64,000 nucleotides of DNA from Pradoshia sp. D12 (GTDB taxonomy: Bacteria > Bacillota > Bacilli > Bacillales > Pradoshiaceae): NCBI RefSeq assembly GCF_008935075.1, contig NZ_CP044545.1:2631501-2695500 (forward strand). The letters run 5' to 3'. Below, piece by piece: positions 54,955 to 63,867 of the stretch. A program made the translations under genes and the position numbers. Position 1 is the first letter of the stretch. Every line of letters begins with the position of its first letter. The notes beneath the pieces were generated by a model. It made no database searches. It had not been told where the DNA came from and worked only from the letters and a program-made list of their open reading frames with translations.

Positions 54955-55728
54955 ATGGGATATTTTCAATCAGAGGAGACTTATCAATTATTAAATGCAG
55001 TAGGAGAAAATATTTTTATTTGTGATGATCAATTAACCATCATATTTATCAATCGTTACGCTGACAAATTAATTCAATGTCTAAGTCCTTTTACCGGTTT
55101 ATCAAGTAAGGAAGAATATATCGGGAGAAACATAGCAGAATTTGATCAAGGGGGGAACTGCAAGAGGACAATACTCGAAAACGATTCCTTCCCCAATACC
55201 AGCAGAATTATATTTTTCAATAAATACACAGCTAAGATTGCAATAAGTCCCTTTACATTCAACAATGGTTTAACAGGTTATATGCTCACTTGGAAGGATG
55301 TAACCGATTATGAAGAAGAAATACATAAAGGGCATTCGATGATGGAAGAAATGTATGCTCCTATCATCAAAACAATTCTGGATGATGTACTTTTAATGCC
55401 CATTACTGGATTTTTGTCGGAAGATCGTCTTCATAAGATCAAAGAGAAGGCTTTATATGAAAGCTCTGATAAACAGGCTTCCTATATGGTGATTGATTTT
55501 ACTAGCGTAACTTCACTGGATGACGAATATATTGTGGCAGAGCTGGAGGTCATCTCTCAATCCCTTGCTTTATTGGGTACAGAAGCTATATATACAGGCC
55601 TGTCCACTACTCTTGTTCGCCAAATCGTAAACCAGGGAACAAAAATAAAGAATGAAACATTTGCTACGTTTAATCAGGCTATGAATCATATCTGCAAAAT
55701 AAAAGGCTACAAGTTGGTAAAATATTAA
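54955..55728 (+). CDS. PAS-STAS protein (RsbR-family stressosome-like)
   Basis: Soluble 257-aa protein. N-terminal PAS-like domain (about 8-118: AVGENIFICDDQLTIIFINRYADKL, then GYMLTWKDVTDYE) joined by a helix to a C-terminal STAS domain (about 140-257: GFLSEDRLHKIKEKAL, YMVIDFTSVTSLDDEYI, GTEAIYTGLSTTLVRQIV). This is the layout of RsbR paralogues and YtvA, input parts of the stressosome controlling sigma-B. By hand alignment the two phosphorylated Thr of RsbR (T171, T205) correspond to Glu156 and Asp190 here. The PAS lacks the LOV Cys motif NCRFLQ. Ligand unknown. Confidence 0.82.
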   Translation: MGYFQSEETYQLLNAVGENIFICDDQLTIIFINRYADKLIQCLSPFTGLSSKEEYIGRNIAEFDQGGNCKRTILENDSFPNTSRIIFFNKYTAKIAISPFTFNNGLTGYMLTWKDVTDYEEEIHKGHSMMEEMYAPIIKTILDDVLLMPITGFLSEDRLHKIKEKALYESSDKQASYMVIDFTSVTSLDDEYIVAELEVISQSLALLGTEAIYTGLSTTLVRQIVNQGTKIKNETFATFNQAMNHICKIKGYKLVKY

Positions 55729-55744
55729 TCTTGATCTTCCTCTT

Positions 55745-55778
55745 CAGCTTGATTTATTAAAATCAAGCTGTTCTTTTT
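55745..55778 (+). terminator. Terminator of the PAS-STAS gene
   Basis: CAGCTTGATT / AATCAAGCTG, 6-base loop, then TTCTTTTT. Confidence 0.85.
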
Positions 55779-55790
55779 GTCAACTGATTT

Positions 55791-55814
55791 GCAAACGAAT
55801 GACAATTCGTTTGC
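55791..55814. promoter_or_regulatory. Perfect 10-bp inverted repeat upstream of cydA
   Basis: GCAAACGAAT / ATTCGTTTGC around GACA. There is no T-run behind it, so it is more likely a protein site than a terminator. No regulator is assigned. Confidence 0.45.
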
Positions 55815-56077
55815 GCAGCTTTTGTGACAATATTGTTTCATAAATTTGAATTAATTATAGTAATTTTAGTTTAGTTATAGATATTTGCAAATTATAGGAC
55901 TATTATATCTAATATAAACAAGGTCATTGTAAATTTAACTAATTATTAATATATACATAGGGATAACCTACTAAACAATTTAAACTATTTAAGCCAACTC
56001 TTCATTCACGCAAAAATAATTAGTTACTTTTATAATAGAGGTGACAGCACTTTATAAATGGTTTTTTTTCGTCTGTT

Positions 56078-56095
56078 TTGTGAATGAATGAACAA
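56078..56095 (+). promoter_or_regulatory. Rex-like operator before cydA
   Basis: TTGTGAATGAATGAACAA: the left half TTGTGAA is the Rex consensus, the right half TGAACAA keeps 5 of 7 bases of TTCACAA, with the correct 4-base spacing. Rex senses NADH/NAD and represses cyd in B. subtilis. Located 31 bases before the cydA start. Confidence 0.6.
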
Positions 56096-56126
56096 TGCAT
56101 AAGAATTGAAAGGTGTGAACAGTTAA

Positions 56127-57518
56127 ATGGAAGTATTGGATCTCGCTAGGTTTCAGTATGCAGCAACTACAATCTATCACTTCTTCTTTGTACCACTATC
56201 CATTGGATTGGTATTTTTAGTTGCTATTATGGAGACATTGTATTTTTTTAAGAAAAAAGAAATTTATTTGGACATGGCAAAGTTTTGGGGAAATATCTTT
56301 CTCATCTCTTTTGCTGTCGGAGTAGTTACAGGAATTATCCAAGAATTCCAGTTTGGAATGAACTGGTCAGAATACTCCCGCTTTGTCGGAGATGTATTTG
56401 GTGTTCCATTGGCTATTGAAGCCTTACTGGCTTTCTTTTTAGAATCCACATTCATTGGTGTATGGATGTTTGGGCGTGACCGATTGCCAAGATGGGTTCA
56501 TTTACTATCTATATGGCTTGTATCAATCGGTACCATTTTTTCTGCCTTGTTTATTCTCGCTGCGAACTCTTTTATGCAGGAACCAGTTGGGATTGCGATT
56601 GAGAATGGCAAAGCTGTATTAAATGATTTCGGGGCATTTATCACAAATCCTCAGCTGCTTGTTGAATTTCCACATACGGTCTTTGGGGCTTTTGCAACCG
56701 GAGCCTTCGTAGTAGCTGGGATCAGTGCATTTAAAATATTGAAAAAGCAAAACTTAGATGTATTTAAGAAATCATTTACGATCGCTATGATTGTGGCGAT
56801 GATCTCAGGACTTGGAATCGCATTTACTGGTCACTGGCAGGCACAGCATTTAATGTCCTCACAGCCTATGAAAATGGCAGCCAGTGAAGGTTTATGGGAA
56901 GATAGCGGTGACCCGGCAAGCTGGTCGCTAATTGCTAATATTGATGAAGAAACCCGTGAAAACAAGTGGTCTGTTGAAATCCCTTATGCTTTAAGTATCT
57001 TAGCCTATAATAGCTTTGAGGGATCTGTAGAAGGAATGAATACACTCCAGGAGAAATACACAGAGCTTTATGGTGAAGGCGATTATATCCCGCCGGTAGG
57101 AGCTGTTTATTGGAGCTTCCGCATTATGGTTTTCGCTGGTGCTATTATTATGGGCTTAGCAGCCTTAGGACTATTATTTATCAAGAAAAATAACCTAATA
57201 AATCAATCACTCTATTTAAAAGCAATGGTTGGAGCAATAGCCCTTCCTTTTATCGCCAATACAGCTGGCTGGATTATGACTGAAATTGGCCGGCAGCCTT
57301 GGACAGTCTTTGGATTATATACGACTGCACAGTCCGTATCCCCTAATGTTACTGCAGGACAGCTGTTAACATCGATTATTGTATTTTTGGGGGCCTATAC
57401 TGTTCTTGCTGTCGTATTAATCACTCTTATTGTGAAACAAATTAAAAAAGGACCATACCAAACCACTGATACAAAACCAGATGTAGATTTATTTGACAAG
57501 GAGGCCTTTGGAGCATGA
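56127..57518 (+). CDS. cydA: Cytochrome bd ubiquinol oxidase subunit I
   Basis: Membrane quinol oxidase subunit of 463 aa with about nine helices carrying the hemes. Landmarks: N-terminal RFQYAATTIYHFFFVPLSIG with the heme His, GVVTGIIQEFQFGMNWSEY, the short Q-loop region after FTGHWQAQHL (Gram-positive short type), and ETGRQPW-like TEIGRQPWTVFG. The start ATG follows GAAAGGTG. It overlaps cydB by 4 bases. High-affinity oxygen reduction for low-oxygen growth. Confidence 0.96.
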   Translation: MEVLDLARFQYAATTIYHFFFVPLSIGLVFLVAIMETLYFFKKKEIYLDMAKFWGNIFLISFAVGVVTGIIQEFQFGMNWSEYSRFVGDVFGVPLAIEALLAFFLESTFIGVWMFGRDRLPRWVHLLSIWLVSIGTIFSALFILAANSFMQEPVGIAIENGKAVLNDFGAFITNPQLLVEFPHTVFGAFATGAFVVAGISAFKILKKQNLDVFKKSFTIAMIVAMISGLGIAFTGHWQAQHLMSSQPMKMAASEGLWEDSGDPASWSLIANIDEETRENKWSVEIPYALSILAYNSFEGSVEGMNTLQEKYTELYGEGDYIPPVGAVYWSFRIMVFAGAIIMGLAALGLLFIKKNNLINQSLYLKAMVGAIALPFIANTAGWIMTEIGRQPWTVFGLYTTAQSVSPNVTAGQLLTSIIVFLGAYTVLAVVLITLIVKQIKKGPYQTTDTKPDVDLFDKEAFGA

Positions 57519-58525
57519 GTCTAAATGAGTTATGGTTTATCCTTGTAGCTGTTTTATTTATTGGTTTCTTTATTCTTGAAGGCTTTGACTTTGGCGTGGG
57601 AATGTCCACTCGTTTTCTCGCGCGTAATCAAAAAGAGCGGGATCAGTTGGTTTCTACCATCGGGCCTTTCTGGGATGCAAACGAAGTATGGTTGATTACT
57701 GCAGGCGGTGCTATTTTTGCGGCATTCCCTGAATGGTACGCAACCATGTTCAGTGGGTACTATCTACCATTTGTTTTATTCCTGCTGGCCTTAATTGTAC
57801 GAGGAGTTGCTTTTGAATTCAGACATAAAGTCCATGAAAAGTGGATCAGTTTCTGGGATTGGATGATATTTGTCGGCAGTATAATACCTGCTTTTGTATT
57901 GGGTGTTCTTTTTACTAGCCTTGTACGTGGAATGCCAATTGATGCATCCAAAAATATGTATGCTAGCTTTGGAGATTACTTTGACCCCTACTCCATTGTT
58001 GGCGGAATCGCGATGATTGTGTTATGCCTTGTGCATGGTTTAACATTCATCGGCATTCGGACAGAGGGGCAGATTCGTGATCGTGCACGTTCTTTAGTAT
58101 CAAAAATATATTTAATTCTATTAGCAGGTCTTATAGTTTTCGCCGTACTAACCTATACAATGACAGACTTATTTGAAGTACGGCCGCTCGCTACACCATT
58201 ATTCCTGCTCGGTGCAGTTGTAACAACCGTATTAGGTTATGTATTCTCAGCAAAGAAAAGGGAAGCTTTAGCCTTCACTATGACGGCTTCAACTATGCTA
58301 TTTACTGTTACGATGTTATTTGTTGGTCTGTTCCCAAGAGTAATGGTCAGTTCAATTAGTTCCGAATATAACTTAACTATATTGAATGCTTCCAGTGGAC
58401 CATATACCCTTAAGGTGATGACCATCGTAGCATTAATATTACTTCCCTTCGTTCTTGGCTATCAAATATGGAGCTACTATGTATTCAGAAAGCGTATTTC
58501 TGATAAGGAACCGGTGAGTCATTAA
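57515..58525 (+). CDS. cydB: Cytochrome bd ubiquinol oxidase subunit II
   Basis: Membrane subunit of 336 aa with eight helices. N-terminal WFILVAVLFIGFFILEGFDFGVGM and GPFWDANEVWLITAGGAIFAAFPEWYA are the CydB signatures (landmarks EGFDFGVG and WDANEVWL). Follows cydA with an ATGA overlap and precedes the exporter genes with a TAATG-type overlap, so all four genes are one unit. Confidence 0.96.
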   Translation: MSLNELWFILVAVLFIGFFILEGFDFGVGMSTRFLARNQKERDQLVSTIGPFWDANEVWLITAGGAIFAAFPEWYATMFSGYYLPFVLFLLALIVRGVAFEFRHKVHEKWISFWDWMIFVGSIIPAFVLGVLFTSLVRGMPIDASKNMYASFGDYFDPYSIVGGIAMIVLCLVHGLTFIGIRTEGQIRDRARSLVSKIYLILLAGLIVFAVLTYTMTDLFEVRPLATPLFLLGAVVTTVLGYVFSAKKREALAFTMTASTMLFTVTMLFVGLFPRVMVSSISSEYNLTILNASSGPYTLKVMTIVALILLPFVLGYQIWSYYVFRKRISDKEPVSH

Positions 58526-60267
58526 TGATAAACAAAGAGATTTTAACTATAAAAGGAATAAAGAGCACCATGACATTCCTATTCGTGATTTCTTTATTAC
58601 AGGGGATTGCCATTATTATTCAGGCCATCTACCTTGCTGAAGGGATTACAAACTTATTTAATGGGGAAAAGCTGTCTGAACAGCTTATCCCCTTCCTTTT
58701 ATTCGTATTAGCTTTTTTGGTACGCCACCTTTTGACTTTTATTCGTGATAAATGGATGGATCGCTTTGCCTCCGAATCAGGGACAGCGATGCGAAAAGAA
58801 TTATTGAAGAAATTATTTGAATTGGGTCCTCGATTCACCCAATCCGAAGGGACAGGAAGCTTAGTAACAATGGCTTTAGAAGGTGTTTCCCAGGTTGAAA
58901 CGTATTTAAAGCTTTTCTTGCCCAAGATGATGAGTATGTTCCTGATTCCTCTGTTAATTGTAGGGTTTATGCTGACGCTTGATTTGACTTCTGCGGGAAT
59001 TGTAATCATTGTACTCCCTATTCTTTTATTCTTTATGGCTATGCTTGGGATTGCAGCAAAGCGTAAGGCTGATAAACAATATGAATCCTATCAAGTCCTT
59101 TCCAACCATTTTGTTGATTCCTTACGTGGCTTGGAAACTTTACGACTTCTGGGCTTAAGTAAAAAGTACGATCGAAATATCAAAAACGTAAGTGAACGTT
59201 ACCGAAAAGCAACGATGGGGACACTGCGAATTGCATTCCTTTCAACATTCGCGCTCGATTTCTTCACCTCCCTTTCAGTCGCTATTGTCGCCTTATTCCT
59301 GGGTGTTCGGCTTATGGAAGGTGCAATTTTATTAGGACCGGCACTTACGGTATTAATCCTTGCTCCTGAATACTTTTTACCGATTCGGGACTTCGGAACA
59401 GATTACCACGCTACTTTAGACGGAAAAAACAGTATGTCTGCTATTCAACGGATTATTAATTGGCCGCTTGATCTAAAACAAAAACAAAATACAACATTCT
59501 CTACTTGGTCAAATCAGGATTCCTTAACCATTAGCAACTTGACAGTCCAACACATGGAATCCAATCAATCCGCTTTGAATGATCTATCATTTTCATGGAA
59601 GGGATACGGAAAAATCGGTATTATTGGCGCAAGCGGTGCCGGAAAATCTACCTTAATTGATGTACTGGGCGGATTTTTAAACCCTACATCCTGCACAGTT
59701 ACTATTAACAATCATTCCTATTCCTCTTTTAAAGAAATGAGCTGGCAGGATCAATTGCTATATATTCCACAGCATCCTTATCTATTTAATGATACTGTGC
59801 GAAACAATATTACATTTTACACTCCAAACGCCAGTGAAGAGGAAATTCAGTTGGCTATTGATCGAGCAGGATTAAAAGAAGTTGTTGATTCCCTACCAAA
59901 TGGATTGGATGAACAGATTGGAGAAAGCGGTCGTATGCTGAGTGGCGGTCAGGAACAACGAGTTGCTTTAGCACGGGCATTCCTTGATAAAAATAGAAAA
60001 ATTCTCTTGTTTGATGAGCCAACTGCTCACCTTGATATAGAGACGGAATATGAATTAAAGCAAAATATCGTTCCTTTATTTGACGATCATCTTGTATTCT
60101 TTGCGACTCATCGACTTCATTGGATGACAGACATGGACCAAATTATTGTTTTAGATCAAGGGCGTATCGTTGAAATCGGAAGTCATGAGGAGCTATTAAA
60201 AAAAGAAGGCCATTATTATCAATTAATTAAAGAACACTTAGGGGGAAATGAGGTGCACCATGGCTAA
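58525..60267 (+). CDS. cydD: ABC exporter half CydD (cytochrome bd assembly)
   Basis: Type IV ABC half-transporter of 580 aa. Six transmembrane helices, then an ATPase with Walker A GASGAGKST, signature LSGGQEQR, Walker B ILLFDEPTAH and switch His in ATHRLHW. CydCD exports thiols (glutathione or cysteine in E. coli) and is needed to assemble cytochrome bd. The first exporter gene after cydB is called cydC in B. subtilis but corresponds to CydD in the E. coli scheme; I use the latter. Start overlaps the cydB stop. Confidence 0.9.
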   Translation: MINKEILTIKGIKSTMTFLFVISLLQGIAIIIQAIYLAEGITNLFNGEKLSEQLIPFLLFVLAFLVRHLLTFIRDKWMDRFASESGTAMRKELLKKLFELGPRFTQSEGTGSLVTMALEGVSQVETYLKLFLPKMMSMFLIPLLIVGFMLTLDLTSAGIVIIVLPILLFFMAMLGIAAKRKADKQYESYQVLSNHFVDSLRGLETLRLLGLSKKYDRNIKNVSERYRKATMGTLRIAFLSTFALDFFTSLSVAIVALFLGVRLMEGAILLGPALTVLILAPEYFLPIRDFGTDYHATLDGKNSMSAIQRIINWPLDLKQKQNTTFSTWSNQDSLTISNLTVQHMESNQSALNDLSFSWKGYGKIGIIGASGAGKSTLIDVLGGFLNPTSCTVTINNHSYSSFKEMSWQDQLLYIPQHPYLFNDTVRNNITFYTPNASEEEIQLAIDRAGLKEVVDSLPNGLDEQIGESGRMLSGGQEQRVALARAFLDKNRKILLFDEPTAHLDIETEYELKQNIVPLFDDHLVFFATHRLHWMTDMDQIIVLDQGRIVEIGSHEELLKKEGHYYQLIKEHLGGNEVHHG

Positions 60268-62041
60268 GAAAAAAGACTCTATCTCCATTCTCAATAACTC
60301 GTGGGTTGGTCCTTATTTATCCCAAAATAAGTGGCTCTTAACTATCGTAATTGTACTTGGTGTTGGCACATTCTTTAGCGCAGGTGCTTTAATGTTTACA
60401 TCTGGCTATTTAATATCCAAATCTGCCACTTTACCAGAAAACATCCTCCTTGTGTATGTACCGATTGTCTTGGTAAGGCTGTTTGGAGTATCAAGGCCAG
60501 CCTTTCGTTATGCTGAACGCTTAAGCAGCCATAGCCTTGTTTTAAAAATACTATCGAGTATGCGGGTCCGTTTATATAGAGCACTTGAACCAGATGCTTT
60601 AGATTTCAAATCCCGATATAAAACCGGCGATTTGCTTGGTGTGATGGCTGATGATATTGAGCATCTTCAAGATTTATATATTAAGACAATCTTTCCATCT
60701 ATCATAAGCATCGGTTTATATATGTTAATTGTCTTGGCATTAGGATTCTTTTCTATTCCTTTTGCGCTTCTAATGTTTCTATTGTTATTCGTCCTGATTA
60801 TTTTGTTTCCTCTCGTATCACTATTAGTGACGCGTGCAAGACATGCACAAATGAAAAATGCAAGAAACGGACTATATCAATCTCTGACAGATGCTGTTAT
60901 GGGAATTGGCGATTGGATGATTAGTGGCAGACAGTCCGATTTTATCGAACGTTATGAAAAAGATGAAAAAAAGGTTGATGTACTTGAAGCAAAGATCAAT
61001 CTATTTCAACGAAAACGTAATTTTCTCTTTCAAGCTGTCATATTGGTTATTATTGTGGCACTTGCCTGCTGGATTACCTTACAGGTAGAAGCCGGACAAT
61101 TCTCTCCTATTTGGATTGCAGCTTTTATTCTAGTAGTGTTCCCATTAGTCGATGCTTTCGCCCCATTATCCGATGCTGTTAGCCAGGTCTCCAGTTATAA
61201 AAGTTCATTGGAGCGAATGAATGGCTTACAGGAAGAAAAAGAATTAATAGGATTAACAAACAATGAAAACACGAGCGAATTTGATGATTTGAAGGCACAA
61301 ACTGCATTGCCTATCACCTTTAATCAGATTAGTTTTTCTTATTCTTCTATTGACGAGAAGGTATTGAATAATTTAAACTTTACCATTCAGCCTGGCGAAA
61401 AAATTGCGATGCTGGGTAAAAGCGGAGCGGGGAAAAGTACAATCGTAAAGCTTTTATTAGGTGCATATAAACCTAATCAAGGAAAAATCAGTATAGGAAA
61501 TAAAGATATTTCTCTTTTAGATTCTCGAATTACAAGCTTCATTTCTGTACTCCATCAGAAACCACATTTATTTGATACAACCGTTATGAATAATATACGG
61601 CTGGGCAATCCAAATGCTTGCGATGAAGAGGTATATGAAGCTGCTAAATTAGTTAGGATGCATGATTATATTGAATCTCTTCCAAATGGGTATCAAACGC
61701 GTATGCATGAATTGGGAGGGCGTTTTTCAGGCGGAGAACGTCAGCGTATTGCGCTTGCGAGAATACTTTTACAAAAAAATCCGATTGTTATTCTAGATGA
61801 ACCAACTGTCGGTCTTGATTCGCAAACCGAACGCAGCCTCCTTGAAACCATATTTAAGACGTTAAATGGTAAAACAATGATCTGGATTACCCATCACTTA
61901 ATGGGTGTGGAAAAAATGGATAGAGTTCTGTTTCTTCAAGACGGGGAAATCAGTATGAACGGTTCTCATGAAGAACTTCTTCAAATGATGCCCCATTATA
62001 CAAAACTATATAAATTGGATATGCCACAGCTAAATAATTAA
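60260..62041 (+). CDS. cydC: ABC exporter half CydC (cytochrome bd assembly)
   Basis: Partner half-transporter of 593 aa: VGPYLSQNKWLLTIVIVLG start, six helices (SGYLISKSA and RLFGVSRPAFRYAERL are CydC landmarks), ATPase with Walker A GKSGAGKST, signature FSGGERQR, Walker B IVILDEPTVG, switch His WITHHLMG. ATG at 60260 is chosen since GAGGTG lies 4 bases before; ATG at 60248 is upstream of this site. Overlaps cydD by 8 bases. Last gene of the operon. Confidence 0.92.
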   Translation: MAKKKDSISILNNSWVGPYLSQNKWLLTIVIVLGVGTFFSAGALMFTSGYLISKSATLPENILLVYVPIVLVRLFGVSRPAFRYAERLSSHSLVLKILSSMRVRLYRALEPDALDFKSRYKTGDLLGVMADDIEHLQDLYIKTIFPSIISIGLYMLIVLALGFFSIPFALLMFLLLFVLIILFPLVSLLVTRARHAQMKNARNGLYQSLTDAVMGIGDWMISGRQSDFIERYEKDEKKVDVLEAKINLFQRKRNFLFQAVILVIIVALACWITLQVEAGQFSPIWIAAFILVVFPLVDAFAPLSDAVSQVSSYKSSLERMNGLQEEKELIGLTNNENTSEFDDLKAQTALPITFNQISFSYSSIDEKVLNNLNFTIQPGEKIAMLGKSGAGKSTIVKLLLGAYKPNQGKISIGNKDISLLDSRITSFISVLHQKPHLFDTTVMNNIRLGNPNACDEEVYEAAKLVRMHDYIESLPNGYQTRMHELGGRFSGGERQRIALARILLQKNPIVILDEPTVGLDSQTERSLLETIFKTLNGKTMIWITHHLMGVEKMDRVLFLQDGEISMNGSHEELLQMMPHYTKLYKLDMPQLNN

Positions 62042-62046
62042 AAACA

Positions 62047-62090
62047 AAAGCGCTTGAGACATATACCCGTCATCAAGCGCTTTGTTTTTA
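62047..62090. terminator. Terminator of the cyd operon
   Basis: AAAGCGCTTGA / TCAAGCGCTTT, 15-base loop, then GTTTTTATT. Also overlaps the end of the convergent CDF gene. Confidence 0.85.
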
Positions 62091-63062
62091 TTCTGCTGGC
62101 AATTTCTCAGCTTGGTTCCAATTTACCAGGCCATCGTCTTCATCGAATTCGATCATGACATCAACAACGCCCTTTTCCGCTAAGATTTGCTTTTTAAGAC
62201 GATCTTTAATATCGTCCATATCGGCAACCGTTAAAGACAGATCAATTTCGACACAGACTTCTACATGAAAATCCTCGCCCTCTTTAATTACGACTACCTT
62301 CTGAACATCCTTGATATCTTTATCAAGAAGAACCAGATCGCCAATATATTGCTCCATCAGTTCATCAGCTTCACCAAGGGCACCTGCTGCATTGTCGAAG
62401 AATACTTTACCAACTACAAATAACATCATCATGCCGATAAGAATGGAGGCAATTCCTTCAGCTGCGTGTAGGTTTGTTAAATGTGATATGACAATCGCGA
62501 TGATCGCTAAAACCCCACCTGAAGTAGCAACTAGGTCTTCCAAAAACACTAGCCTAGTTGCAGGCTTCGCTTTACCAAAATAGGTGAAGCTTTTATATAA
62601 GAAAGACAAGCCTTTCGCTTCCACTCCGACTTCATGCATAATTTCCTTCATTGCTTTAACTAAAACAAAAACTTCGAGAATTACACTGATGGCTAAAACA
62701 CCGATACTCACCCAAAAATAACTAGATTCACTAGGGTGTAAAATATGCATATATCCTTCTTTTATCGTTTCATAAGACATGATTCCTACTATTAATACCG
62801 CTCCCAAAAGAACCAAATTTACCAAGCGGCCAAATCCATTGGGAAAACGTTCGGTCGGTGCTTTTTTACTTAACGCTGACCCAATAAACACAAAGAATTG
62901 GTTAGCTGAATCTCCCAAACTATGAAGTGTCTCCGCGAATAATGCCACATTACCAGTAAACATATAAGCTGCACCTTTAATAATAGATATCACTAAGTTG
63001 ACGATTGCTGCTGTAATTGCGCTTGTATTTCCTTTTTTTAGTAACTGAAATAATTCACCCAT
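62088..63062 (-). CDS. Cation diffusion facilitator family metal exporter
   Basis: Zn/Mn/Fe-type CDF antiporter of 324 aa. Six membrane helices: the metal site of helix 2 is in FAETLHSLGDSANQ (HxxxD), and of helix 5 in FLEDLVATSGGVLA (ExxD-like, first His replaced by Glu-Asp). A cytoplasmic C-terminal domain follows (HVEVCVEIDLSLTVADMDDIK). The FPNGFGRLVN stretch and large second half resemble the YdbO/ZnT9-like branch. GGAGTAGGG lies before the ATG. Metal specificity is unknown. Confidence 0.88.
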   Translation of the reverse strand: MGELFQLLKKGNTSAITAAIVNLVISIIKGAAYMFTGNVALFAETLHSLGDSANQFFVFIGSALSKKAPTERFPNGFGRLVNLVLLGAVLIVGIMSYETIKEGYMHILHPSESSYFWVSIGVLAISVILEVFVLVKAMKEIMHEVGVEAKGLSFLYKSFTYFGKAKPATRLVFLEDLVATSGGVLAIIAIVISHLTNLHAAEGIASILIGMMMLFVVGKVFFDNAAGALGEADELMEQYIGDLVLLDKDIKDVQKVVVIKEGEDFHVEVCVEIDLSLTVADMDDIKDRLKKQILAEKGVVDVMIEFDEDDGLVNWNQAEKLPAE

Positions 63063-63424
63063 AGACCCTACTCCTTCAATTCAAAATAGATACATGCAGA
63101 TAGAAAAACTAGATATGTAAAGATTAGGCTAGCCTCTGTAATGAAAACTAGTAAGCTATTCCATTAAGACGAGGATTTTAAAAAAATATAAAACATTTTG
63201 GATCACACTTCATTTAATTCCTATGTTTGAATTTTCTTCTTCACCTCCTAATCCCTTATCTGTTAATCTCAATTATCTCATCATTTTATTCCCCATCTCT
63301 AGTGTATTTACACTAATTTTGAAGAAACAATAATCCAAATGAATTTATTGGTGCTTTTTACTGGATTTATGATCAACACCGGCGTATAGTTACCTAGGTA
63401 ACTATATTCGAGGTGGTGGTACAA
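63063..63424. other. Divergent regulatory region, CDF / marR
   Basis: 362 bases; AT-rich. Its main feature is the 22-bp palindrome at 63385-63406 right before marR. No gene. Confidence 0.5.
63385..63406. promoter_or_regulatory. Perfect 22-bp palindrome, operator of the MarR gene
   Basis: The half-site TATAGTTACCT is followed by its exact reverse complement. It lies 18 bases before the MarR start and has the look of a MarR-dimer site (TAGTTACC/GGTAACTA). Probably autoregulation and control of the MFS gene behind. Confidence 0.8.
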
Positions 63425-63853
63425 TTGTCTATTTCCGGGCACCAGTATTTTTTTCATCAATATTTGCAGACAGCTCGATTATTTACAAAACGATTGAATG
63501 ATCAATTAGCCAAGCATGATTTATTCCACTCACAATGGGCTATTATTTATTATTTAAAGCACTATGGACCTTCCACCCTCGTGGATATTAGTAATTATTT
63601 GAATGTGGAAAAACCCACTATTACAAGAACCGTTACCAGACTGCAAGAGCGGGATATTATCGAGCAGATTCCAAGCGATAATAAACGGGAAAAAAGAATT
63701 CAATTAACAGAGGCAGGAAGAGAAATTTATATCACCTGCATACACCATGTCAGTGAATTTGAAGAAAAAGTAATGTCAAGTGTATCAGAGGATGAAATAA
63801 AAATTATGATGAAGATATTTGGCAAAATGCAGCATCAATTACAGCATGAATAA
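63425..63853 (+). CDS. MarR family transcriptional regulator
   Basis: Winged-helix regulator of 142 aa: LFHSQWAIIYYLKHYGPSTLVDISNYLNVEKPTITRTVTRLQERDIIE (landmarks SQWAIIYYL, VEKPTITR, RLQERDIIE), wing KREKRIQLTEAG, and dimerisation helices at both ends. TTG at 63425 has GAGGTGGTG upstream; the GTG starts further up overlap this site. It is 14 bases from an MFS exporter gene, a common drug-resistance pair; the palindrome upstream is its probable operator. Confidence 0.9.
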   Translation: MSISGHQYFFHQYLQTARLFTKRLNDQLAKHDLFHSQWAIIYYLKHYGPSTLVDISNYLNVEKPTITRTVTRLQERDIIEQIPSDNKREKRIQLTEAGREIYITCIHHVSEFEEKVMSSVSEDEIKIMMKIFGKMQHQLQHE

Positions 63854-63867
63854 GGACGTGACTACAA

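Larger units (their letters stand above)
55729..56126. other. Regulatory region upstream of cydA
   Basis: 398 bases holding a terminator (55745-55778), a perfect inverted repeat (55791-55814), a TTGTGAC...TTCATAA pair (55822-55843) and a Rex-like site (56078-56095). No gene. Confidence 0.6.

Noticed and set aside
55791-55814. Inverted repeat as a terminator
   Set aside because: No T-run follows, and a proper terminator lies just upstream at 55745.
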